From: Sapria himalayana
Taxonomy: Eukaryota > Streptophyta > Magnoliopsida > Malpighiales > Rafflesiaceae
Direction: 5' to 3'
Assembly (NCBI GenBank): GCA_029783825.1
Contig: JAREIK010000767.1
Location: 33,623 to 97,622 of the forward strand
Length of the DNA stretch: 64,000 nt
Shown: in pieces, positions 53,201 to 64,000 of the stretch
Numbering within the stretch: position 1 is the stretch's first letter
How the letters are laid out: each line of letters starts with the position of its first letter
Notes under the pieces: generated by a model
Seen by the model: the letters and a program-made list of their open reading frames with translations, nothing else
Databases searched by the model: none
Told to the model about the DNA's origin: nothing
Made by a program: the position numbers and the translations under genes

Positions 53201-55203
53201 CACTTAATTCACTAAACCCCAAAACACCTAAATACTTAAACCATTAAACCAGTATATCCTGAATAATAAATAATAAATATCTATTTTATTTGTATTCATT
53301 ATAGTTTTAAATATTCATTTTAATTATTTATTAGTTTATTTTTATAGAATTATAAATTAAAAATAAATTATGAGTAAGACAAATATAATTTAAATAATTT
53401 ACTTTTAATAAAAAAATATAAACTCATAAAAAGAAGAAAACATCAATACAATTATTATTTAGTTATATATTTTATTTTGATTTTGAATAAATTTTCATTT
53501 TGCAAATATATTTTAAATAATATCTTTCTTTATAATAATTGTTTATTAATTTATTTTTTGATCATTAATTTAATATCTATCAATATAATTGTTTATATTG
53601 AATTTACATGATATATAATTTTTAAAATTATCATAACTAAATATAGTATTCACATATAAAAAAAATTTAAAAATTGTTATATTTTCAAAGGATATAACCT
53701 TCAAAAATGATAAAAAAATAACAAAAATAAATTTTTTGTTATATAATTGTTTAAATAAAACTTATAAAACATTAAATGCCTAAATATATAAATCTCTAAA
53801 CTCCTAAACCCCTAAGCCCCTAAATACTTAAACCTTTAAACTCATAAACCATAAATATAATTTAAATAAATTATATAAATATTAATTACAAAATTAATAA
53901 TGAGCGATCAAATATAATTTAAATAATATATTTTTCATCAAAAAATATTTAAGCTTAGAAAATGATGCAAAGGATAAAAAAATTATTATTTAGTAATAAA
54001 TTTTACTTTGTTTTTGAATCATTTTAGCTTTTTTAATTATATTTTAATTTATATCTATCATTTTAATAATAGTTTATTAATTTATTTTTTGATAATTGAT
54101 ATAAATATCTATCAATAGAATTGTTTATATTTAGTTGATATTATATATAGTTATAATAATTATTATTACTAAATATTGTATAAGCATTTTTTAAAAATTT
54201 TAAAATTATTATATTTTCAAATGTTATAACCTTTTAAAATTTGAAAAAATATCAAAAATAAATTTTTTGTTATTTCATTATTTAAATAAAACCTATAAAC
54301 AACTAAATGCCTATAAACATAAATTTCTGAACTTTTAAACGACAAAAGCTTTAAATACTTAAACCATTAAATTGGTACACATTAATAATAAATCATAAAT
54401 CTCAATTTAATTTTTATTAAGTATAATTTTAAATTTTTATTTTAATTATTTATCAGTTTATTTTTATAGAAATATTAATTACAAAAATAATTATTAGTGA
54501 GACAGATATAATTTAAATTAAATCGGTATATAATAAATAATAAATAATAAATCTCATTTTTTTTTCATTATAATTTTAAATATTCATTTTAATTATTTAT
54601 TTGTTTATTTTTATATAAATATTAATTACAAAATAAAGGATAAGTTAGACAAATTTAATTTATATAAATTATTTTTCAACAAAAAAAGTATAGATAAACT
54701 AATTAAAAGAAGAAAAAAACTAAAAACAACAAATTATTATATAGTAATATATTTTTCTTTGTTTCTGAATCATATTAGGTTTTGTAATTATATTTTAATT
54801 GATATCTAACTTATTAAAAATAGATTATTAAATAATTTTTTTATCATTATTATAATATCTATCAATAAAAATGTTTATATTGAATTTATATGATATATAT
54901 ATTTAATAATTATTATAACTAAATATTATATTTACTTTTGAAAAAAATTTTAAAATTATTATGTTTTTCAAAGATTATAACCTTTTAACATGTGAAAAAT
55001 TAAAAAAAAATATTTTTTTGTTATTTTATTGTTTAAATAAAACCTCTAAACCACTAAATTTTCAAACACTTAAATCACTAAACTACAATATCTCGATACC
55101 CATATATACATAATCCTTTAAACTTGTATACCCTAAAAATAATTAATAAATCTCATTTTTATTTGTTTTCCTTATAATAAGAAAAATTATTTTGATTCTT
55201 TAG

Positions 55204-55204
<1 letters not shown>

Positions 55205-55238
<34 letters not shown>
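55205..55238. repeat. (TA)17 microsatellite inside a type D unit
   Basis: Seventeen uninterrupted TA dinucleotides. The equivalent place in the related unit near 43,160 reads TATTTGTATATCTGTATT, so this is a private expansion. Confidence 0.95.
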
Positions 55239-55243
<5 letters not shown>

Positions 55244-55917
55244 TATAAAAAAATTATAAGTTAAAATTATAATTTATAAAAATTATTTTTCATCAGAAAA
55301 TAGATAAGCTTATAAAAAGAAAAAAAATTTAAAAACAAATAATTATTATTAAGTAATATATTTTGCTTTGCTTTGGAATCATTTTAGATTTTGATATTAT
55401 ATTTTAAGTAATATCAATCTTATTCATAATAGATTTTTAATTTATTTTTTGATAATTATTTGAATATCTATCAATAAATTTGTTTATATTAAATTTATAT
55501 GATATGTAATTATTATGATTATTATTAATAAATATTTATTCACTTTTTTAAAAAAATTTAAAAATTATTATATTTTCAAAGGTTATAACCTTTGAAAATA
55601 TCAAAAAATAAAGAAAATATTTTCTTTATTTTATTTTTTAAATAAAAACTATAAACCACTAAATGCATACACAGTTAAATTAGTAAACTCCTAAACCCCG
55701 TAATACCTAAATACATAAACAATTAAACTTCTATATACTACTTAATAATTAATAAATCTAATTTTTATTTCTATTTATTATAATTTTAAATATTCATTTT
55801 CATTATTTATTAGTTTATTTTTATAAAAATATTTATTACAAAAAAAATTATGAGTGCGACAAATATAATTTAATTAATTTATTTTTAATAAAAAAAATAT
55901 ACGCTTATAAAAGAAGT

Positions 55918-56021
55918 AAAAATTTAAAAATTTAAAAATTTAAAAATTTAAAAATTTAAAAATTTAAAAATTTAAAAATTTAAAAATTTAAAAATTTAAA
56001 AATTTAAAAATTTAAAAATTT
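55918..56021. repeat. (AAAAATTT)13 perfect 8-bp minisatellite inside a satellite unit
   Basis: Thirteen identical copies of AAAAATTT (104 bp) with no mismatch. Sister units at this place carry only one or two copies (for example AAAAATTTAAAAATTTAAAA near 60,770). Perfect identity against a diverged background indicates a very recent local expansion, by slippage or rolling replication. Assembly error is possible but would not normally create a perfect array. Confidence 0.95.
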
Positions 56022-57264
56022 AAAATTATTATCCAGTAATATATTTTACTTTAATTTTGAATCAATTTGGGTTTTGTAAATATTTTTTCATTAATATATA
56101 TCTTTTTATTAATAGTTTATTAATTTAATTTTTGATCATTTTTATATTATCTATCAATAAAATTATTTATATTGAATTTATATGATATATAATTATTAAT
56201 ATTATTATACCTAAATATTGTATTCATATTTCAAAAATTGTAAATATTATTATATTTTCAAAGGTTATAACCTATGAAAATGATAACAAATTATAAAATT
56301 TTTTTTGATATTTTATTTTTTTATTTAAAACCTATAAACCACTAAAATCATAAAAACACATTTATAATAAATCTTAATTCTCATTTTAATTTTTATTCAG
56401 TATAATTTTGAATTTTTATTTTAATTATTTATCCGTTTATTTTTATGGGAATATTAATTACAAAATAAATTATTAGTGAGATAGATCTAATTTAAATTAA
56501 ACCGGTATCCCTAAATAATAAATAAACAATCTTATTTTTTTTCATTATAATTTTTAAAATTCTTTCTAATTAATTATTTGTATATTTATATATAAATATT
56601 AATTACAAAATAAATTGAGTTTGACAAATATAATTTATATCTATTATTTTTCATCAAAAATTTATAAATAAACTTTTTAGAAGAAAAAAAATTCTAAACA
56701 AAAAATTATTATATAGTAATATATTTTGCGTTGATTCTGAATCATTTTAAGTTTTATAATTATATTATAATTGATATTTATCTTTTTTTTAATTGAAATC
56801 TGTCTTATTAATAATAGATTATTAATTTATTTTTTGATCATTATTAGAATATTTATCAATAAAATTGTTTATATTTAAATTATATGATATATAAATATAA
56901 TGATTATTATAACTAAAGATTGTATTCACTTTTGAAAAAAAATTAAAAATTATTATATTTTGAAACGTTATAACATTTGAAAATATTAAAAAATAATAAA
57001 AATATATTTATTGTTATTTTATTTTTTAAATAAAACCTATAAACCACTAAAAGCCTAAAAACATAAATTGCTAAATTCCTATTAGAGAAAACCTATCAAT
57101 ACTTATTCCATTAAACTGGTATAGATTGATAATAAATCATAAATCTTATTTTAAATTTTATTCAGAATAATTTTAAATTTTTATTTTAATTATTTATCAG
57201 TTTATTTTTATAGAAAGATTAATTACAAAATAAATTATTAGTGAAACAGATCTAATTTAAATTA

Positions 57265-60200
57265 AACCAGTATCCCTAAATAATAAATAATAAATCTTAT
57301 TTTTTTATTATAATTTTAAATATTCATTTTAAATATTTATTTTAATATTTATATATAAATATTAATTACAAAATGAAATGAGTTGGACAAATACAATTTA
57401 TATATTTTATTTTTCATCAAAAAGTTATAGATAAACTTTTTAAAAGAAAAAAAAATTATCTAAACAAAAAATTATTATATTGTAATATATTTTGCTTTGC
57501 TTCTGAATCATTTTAGGTTTTATAATTATATTTTAATTGATATCTATCTTTTTTTAATTGATATCTATCTTATTAATTTTAGATTATTAATTTATTTTTC
57601 GATCATTATTAAAATATTTATCAATAAAATTGTTTTTATTGAATTTATATGCTATATAAATACAATGATTATTATAACAAAATATTGAATTCACTTTTGA
57701 AAAAAATTTAAAAATTATTATATTTACAAAGGTTTATAACCTTTGGAAATATGAAAAAATAATAAAAATAAATATTTTTTTATTTTATTTTTTAAATAAA
57801 ACCAATAAACCACTAAATACATACACAGTTATATCAGTAAACTTTTAAACCATGTAATGCCTAAATACATAAACCATTAAACCACTATATACTACTTAAT
57901 AATTAATAAATTTAATTTGTATTTCAATTTATTATTATTTTAAATATTTATTTTAATTATTTATTAGTTTATTTTTATAGAAATATTTAATACAAAATAT
58001 ATTATGAGTGCGACACATATAATTTAAATAATTTATTTTTAATCAAAAAAATATATACGCTTTTAAAAGAAGTATAAAAGCAGTATTATTAAAAATTAAA
58101 AATTATTATCAACTAATATAATTTACTTAAATTTTGAATCAATTTGGGTTTTGTAAATATTTTTTAATTAATATCTATCTTATTATAAATAGTTTATTAA
58201 TTTAATTTTTAATCATTATTATAATATATATCAATAAAATTGTTTATATTTATTTTATTTAATATAGAATTATTAAAATTATTATAACTAAATATTGTAT
58301 TCAAATTTCAAAAAATTTTAAATATAATTAAATTTTCAAAGGTTATAACATTTGAAAATGACAAAAAGTTACTATTTTTTTCTAATTTTATTGTTTAAAT
58401 AAAACCAATAAATCACTAAATGCCTAAATACATAAATTGCTAAACTCCTAAATGACAAAACCTCAAAATACTTAAACCATTAAACTGGTATACATTAATA
58501 ATAAATCATAAATCTCATATTAATTTTTATTTTGTATAATTTTAAATTTTTATTTTAATTATTTATCAGTTTATTTTTATAGAAATATTAATTACAAAAT
58601 ACATTATTAGTGAGACAGGTATAACTTAAATTAAACCGGTATACCCTAAATAATAAATAATAAATCTCATTTTTTTTTCATTGTAATTTTTAATATTCAT
58701 TTTAATTTTTAATTTTTTATTTTTATATAAATATTAATTACAAAATAAATTATTAGTTAGACAAATATAATTTATATAAATTATTTTTCATCGAAAATTA
58801 TATAAAAACTTATAAAAAGAATAAAAAATTTAACTAATAATTATTATATAGTAATATATTTTGCTTTGCTTCTGAATCATTTTTAGTTTTGTAATTATAT
58901 TTTAATTTATATTTATCTTATTAATAATTATTTATTAATTTATTTTTGATCATTATTAGAATATTTATCAATAAAATTTTTTATATTGAATTATATGATA
59001 TATAAATATAATAATTATTATAAGTAAATATTGAATTCACTTTTGAAAAAAATTTAAAAATTATCATATTTCCAAAGGTTATAACCTTTGGAAATATGAA
59101 AAAAATAATAAAAATAAATTTTTTGTTATTTATTTTTCAAATAAAACGTATAAACCACTAAATGCATACACAGTTATATCAGTAAACTTCTAAACCCCGT
59201 AATGCCTAAAAACATAAACCATTAAACTGTTATATACTACTTAATATTTAATTAATTTAATTTTTATTTCAATTTATTATTATTTTTAATATTCATTTTA
59301 ATTATTTATTAGTTTATTTTTATAGAAATTTTTATTACAAAATAAATTATGAGTGCCACACATATAATTAAAATAATTTATTTTTAATCAAAAAAAAATA
59401 TGTACGCTTTTAAAAGAAGGATAAAAAGTATTATTAAAAATTAAAAATTATTATCAATTAATATTTTTACTTTAATTTTGAATCTATTTGGGTTTTGTAA
59501 ATTTTTTTTAATTAATATCTATCTTATTATAAATAATTTAATAATTTAATTTTTGATCAATATTATAATATATATCAATAAAATTGTTTATATTTATTTT
59601 ATATGTATTAGAATTATTAAAATTATTAGAACTAAATATTGTATTCAAATTTCAAAAAATTTGAAATATTATTAAATTTTCAAAGGTTATAACATTTGAA
59701 AATGACAAAAAATTACAATTTTTTTTTGTTATTTTATTGTTTAAATAAAACCTATACATCACTAAATTCCTAAAAACATAAATCGCTAAACTCTTAAATG
59801 ACAAAACCTCAAAATACTTAAATCATTAAACTAGTATACATTAATAATATAACATAAATCTCATTTTAATTTTTATACAGTATAATTTTATATTTTTATT
59901 TTAATTAAATTTTAGTTTATTTTTATAGAAATATTAAATACAAAATAAATTATTAGTGAGACAGATTTAACTTAAATTAAACCGGTATAGCCTAAATAAT
60001 AATTAATAAATCTAATTTTTTTTTCATTATAATTTTTAATATTCTTTTTAATTATTAAATTTTTATTTTATATAAATCTTAATTAAAAAATAAATTATAA
60101 GTTAGACAAATATAATTTATGAAAATTATTTTTAATCAAAAAAACATAGATAAACTTTTTAAAATAAAAAAAAATTTAAAACAAAAAATTATTATATAGT

Positions 60201-60620
60201 AATATATTTTGCTTTGCTTATGAATCATTTTATGTTTTGTAATTAAATTTTAATTGATATCTATCTTATTAATAATTGTTTATTAATTTATTTTTTGATC
60301 ATTATTAGAATATTAATCACTAAAATTGTTTATGTTGAATTTATATGATATATAAATATAATGATTATTATAACGAAATATTGAATTCACTTTTGAAAAA
60401 AATTTAAAAATTATTATATTTACAAAGGTTATAACATTTGAAAATATTAAAAAATAATAAAAATAAACTTTTTGTTATTTTATTTTTTAAATAAAACCTA
60501 TAAACCATTAAATACATACACAATTAAATCAATATACTCTTAAATCCCGTAAAACCTAAATACATAAACCATTAAACTACTATATAATACATAATAATTA
60601 ATAAAACTAATTTTAATTTC
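57265..60620 (-). repeat. Higher-order repeat array B-H-C, period about 1.35 kb (second array)
   Basis: Type C landmarks at 57854, 59199 and 60549 are 1,345 and 1,350 bp apart, and H junctions at 57265, 58630 and 59980 agree. Each period is two full units plus an H piece. Private markers link it to the array at 13.7-16.7 kb: the doubled TTAATTGATATCTATCTT (57530-57572) and a type C variant reading CTATATAATACATAATAATT at both 15,830 and 60,580. Confidence 0.85.
59064..59099. repeat. Perfect 36-bp palindrome, longest satellite dyad found
   Basis: The core GGTTATAACC at 59077-59086 is extended by CCAAA/TTTGG and TCATATTT/AAATATGA with no mismatch. Relative to the consensus TCAAA/TTTGA, both arms changed together (T to C on the left, A to G on the right). 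Confidence 0.9.
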
Positions 60621-61010
60621 TATTTATTATAGTTTTAAATATTCATTTTAATTATTTATAAGTTTATTTTTATAATAATATTTATGATAAAATAAATTAT
60701 GAGTCTGACAAATATAATTTAAATAATTTATTATAAATCAAAAAATATATATACGATTAAAAAGAAGTAAAAATTTAAAAATTTAAAATTAATAATTATT
60801 ATCCAGTAATATATTTTAATTTAATTTTGAATCAATTTGGGTTTTGTAAATATTTTTTAATTAATAACTATCTTATTTAAAGTAGTTTATTAATTTAATT
60901 TTTTATCATTATTATAATATCTATCAATAAAATTATTTATATTGAATTTATATCATATATAATTACTAATATTATTATAACTAAATATTGTATTCACATT
61001 TCAACAAATT

Positions 61011-64000
61011 TAGTAATATATTTTGATTTGAATTTGAATCATTTTGTGTTATGTAAATATATTTTAATTAATATTTATATTATTAATAATAGTTTATTAA
61101 TTTAAATTTTCATCATTATTTTAATATTTATCATTAAAATTGTTTATATTGTATTTATATGATATATAATTAGTAAGATTAATATAATTATACATAGTAT
61201 TCATATTTCAAAATTTTTTAAATTATTTTATTTTTAAAGGATATAACCTTTGAAAATCAGACAAAATCTAAAAAAAAATTATTTTTATTATATAAATAAA
61301 ACCTATAAACCACTAAATACCTAAAAACATAAATTGATAAACTTTTAAACAACAAAACTCCTAAATAATCAAACAATTAAACCGGTATACAACAAAAAAT
61401 AAATCATAAATCTAATTTTAATTTGTATTCATTATAATTTTAAATATTCATTTTAATTATTTATTTGTTTATTTTTTATAGAAATATTAATTACAAAATT
61501 AATAATAAGTGAGAAAACTATAATTTTAATAATTAATTTTTAATCAAAAAAATAAATAACCATATAAAAAGAAGTAAAAATTTAAAAACAAAAAATTATT
61601 ATTTAGTAATATATTGTTCTTTGATTTTGAATCATTATATATAGGGTTTGCACATATATTTTAATTGCTATCAATATTATTAAGAATAATTATTAATTTA
61701 TTATTTGATAAATTTTATAATATCTAACAATAAAATAACTTATATTGAATTTAAATGTCTTATAATTATTAAGATTATTATAACTAAATATTATATTTAC
61801 ATTTAAAAAAAATTTAAAAATTATTATATTTTCAAAGGTTATAACCTTCAAAAATGATAAAAATCACAAAAATAATTTTTTTATTATTCTATCATTTAAA
61901 TAAAACTTATAAACCACTAAATGCCTAAACATTTAAATCTCTAGACACCTAAACCCCAAAACCCCCTAAATACATAAACTATTAAACCTATATAACCTAA
62001 ATAATAAATAATAAATCTCATTTTTATTTGTATTCATTATAATTGTAAATATTCATTTTAATTATTTTTTAGTTTATTTTTATAGAAATATTAATTACAA
62101 AATAAATAATGGGTGAGACATATATAATTTAAATAATTAATTTTTATGAAAAAAAATATAAGCTTATAAAAATAAACAAAATTTCAAAATTTAAAATTTT
62201 TTTAGTTATATAATTGACTTTATTTTGAATTATTTTGGGTTCTCCAAATATATTTTAATTAATATCTATCTTATTAATAATTGTTTATTAATTTATTTTT
62301 GATCATCAAAATAATATATATTAATAAAATTTTTTATATTGAATTTACATCAAATATAATTAATAAGATTATTATAACTAAGTATTATATTCATATTTTA
62401 GAACTATTAAAAAATTATTATATTTTCAAAGGTTATAACCTTTGAAAATCACGAAAATTCATAAAAATAATTTTTTGATATTTCATTGATTAAATAAAAC
62501 ATATAAACACCTTAATGTGTAAATATATAAATCAATAAACTCATTATCCCAAAACCACAATAAACTTAAACCATTAAATAGGTATACCCTAAATAATTAA
62601 TCATAAATCTCATTTTTATTAGTATTCCATTATAATTTTATATATACATTTTAATTATTTATTAGTTTAATTTATACAAATATAAATTAAAAAATAAATT
62701 AATAGTGATACAAATATAATTTAAATAATTTATTCTTCATCAAATAATATATAAGCTTATAAATGGATACAAAAATTTAAAAATTTAAAATTAATAATTA
62801 GTAAAATATTTCACTTTGATTTTGAATCATTTTAGGTTTTGTAAATATATTTTAAACAATATTATCTTATTAATAATTGTTTATTAATCTTTTGTATGAT
62901 CATTATTATAATATATATCAATATAATTGATTATATTTAATTTAAATGATATATTAATATTAAGATTATCATAACTAAATATAGTATTCACATTTAAAAA
63001 AAATTTAAATTGTTATAGTTTCAGAGGTTAATACTTAAAAAAATGAGAACAAAAACAAAAAAAATTTTGTGTTATTTTATTTTTAAATAAAACCTATAAA
63101 ACTACTAAATGCTAAATACTTTAATCACTAAATTCATAAATCCCAAATTCCTAAATATATAAGTTATTAAAATTGTATATTTATCTTATTATAATAGTTT
63201 ATTTAATATCTATCTTATTAATATATTTTACTTTGATTCTGAATCATTTTAGGTTTTGCAAATAAACTTTATTAATATCTATATTTAATATGTTTATTAA
63301 TTATTTTATTATCATCATCATCATATCTATAAAAAAATATTATTTATATTGAATTTACATAATATATAATTATTTAGATTATTATAACAAAAGAATATTT
63401 TAACATTTTAAAAAAATTAAAAATTTTTAAGTTATCAAAGGTTATAACCTCTGAAAATAAGCAAAAAAAAAAAAAATAAAATTTTTGTTATTAGATTTTT
63501 TAAATAATATCTATAAACCACAAAATACATAAATTCTTAATGACTAAACTCCTAAATTCGAAGCCCAATAATACATAAGCCTTTAAATTAGTATACTCTA
63601 ATAAATAATAAATCACATTTTATTAGTATCCATTATAATTTTAAATATTCATTTTAATTAATTATCTGTTTATATTATAAAAATATATTACAAAATAAAT
63701 TATTAGTGATATAGATATAATATAAATAATTATTTTTCATCAAAAAAATATAAGATCATAAAATGAGGCAAGATTTTAAAACAAAATATTATTATTTAGT
63801 AATTTATTTTAATTTAATTTTGAAACATTTTAGATTTTGCAATTATATTTTAATTTATATCATTATTATTAATAATAGTTTATTAATTTATTTATTGATC
63901 ATATTATAATATCTATTAATAAAATTATTTATAGGATTTACATTATATATAATTATCAGATTATATAACTAAATATTTATTCACATTTTAAAAAAATTAA
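61011..64000 (-). repeat. Satellite block 4c, reverse orientation, about 5 units to window end
   Basis: Dyad cores lie at 61239, 61837, 62431, about 63026 (decayed) and 63440. Type order is B-like (61380), A (61970), I (62570), an undefined variant (63150) and a G-like unit (63590). The start (61011-61400) matches 43.89-44.29 kb closely, including ATTTTGTGTTATGTAAATAT. The array continues beyond the window. Confidence 0.9.

Larger units (their letters stand above)
51369..61010 (-). repeat. Satellite block 4b, reverse orientation, about 15 units
   Basis: Dyad cores lie at 51917, 52513, 53107, 53690, 54222, 54973, 55581, 56263, 56966, 57731, 58341, 59077, 59695 and 60427. Type order along the plus strand is H (51475), C (52040), B (52640), G (53230), F (53830), B (54370), H (54525), D (55110), C (55700), truncated B (56350), H (56500), B (57100), H (57265), C (57854), B (58470), H (58630), C (59199), B (59830), H (59980) and C (60549). 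The part to about 54.1 kb mirrors 21.9-24.5 kb. It ends at a deletion join where a type C unit jumps from CACATTTCAACAAATT into TTAGTAATATATTTTGA. No gene is supported. Confidence 0.93.

Noticed and set aside
1..64000. CRISPR-like or integron-like array because of regular palindromes
   Set aside because: The spacing is about 600 bp with homologous, not unique, sequence between palindromes; the transposon and telomere words are eukaryotic.

Overview
This window is non-coding eukaryotic DNA, almost certainly from a flowering plant. The plant call rests on a decayed hAT transposon of the RICESLEEPER/BED-finger class and on degenerate TTTAGGG (CCCTAAA) telomere-like tracts. I see no intact gene, rRNA, tRNA or CRISPR array. 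About 56 of the 64 kb is one very A/T-rich satellite family with a basic unit near 600 bp.

Each full satellite unit has three landmarks. (1) A dyad whose consensus is TTTTCAAAGG + TTATAACC + TTTGAAAA (26 bp); I located about 87 copies. (2) Around 100 bp of an 8-bp-period, telomere-like array (consensus GGGTTTAG), preceded by a TATACCGG-like box and a short 7-bp-period run (TTTATTA, TTTATTA, TTTAGGG). (3) A long A/T-rich spacer. Units fall into recurring types, named here for convenience from the text of the 8-bp array and its upstream box: A, B, C, D, E, F (short, about 530 bp), G, I, and a truncated piece H of about 160 bp carrying one recurrent deletion junction. The types recur in order (E-F-G-B-C-H, E-F-G-I-A, or B-H-C), so the satellite has higher-order structure.

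Layout: forward satellite 1-6,326; reversed satellite 6,327-16,876, interrupted by the hAT element at 6,818-9,920; forward satellite 16,877-40,680, interrupted by unique island L at 24,531-27,071; reversed satellite 40,681-64,000, interrupted by unique island R at 48,894-51,368. Islands L and R are inverted copies of one another, and the homology continues into the satellite on both sides. The arrangement is therefore an inverted segmental duplication with an axis near 38.0 kb, although the satellite orientation now switches at about 40.68 kb. Each island contains a sequence ending in AATAAA plus poly(A), followed directly by a degenerate CCCTAAA tract.

Nothing here works as a gene pathway. 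The interest is structural: a telomere-like-motif satellite with a strongly kept palindrome, several head-to-head and tail-to-tail switches, two scales of duplication, an identifiable empty site for the island, and a transposon inserted in the telomere-like part of a unit. A pericentromeric, subtelomeric, heterochromatic-knob or B-chromosome location would all fit; the sequence alone does not decide.
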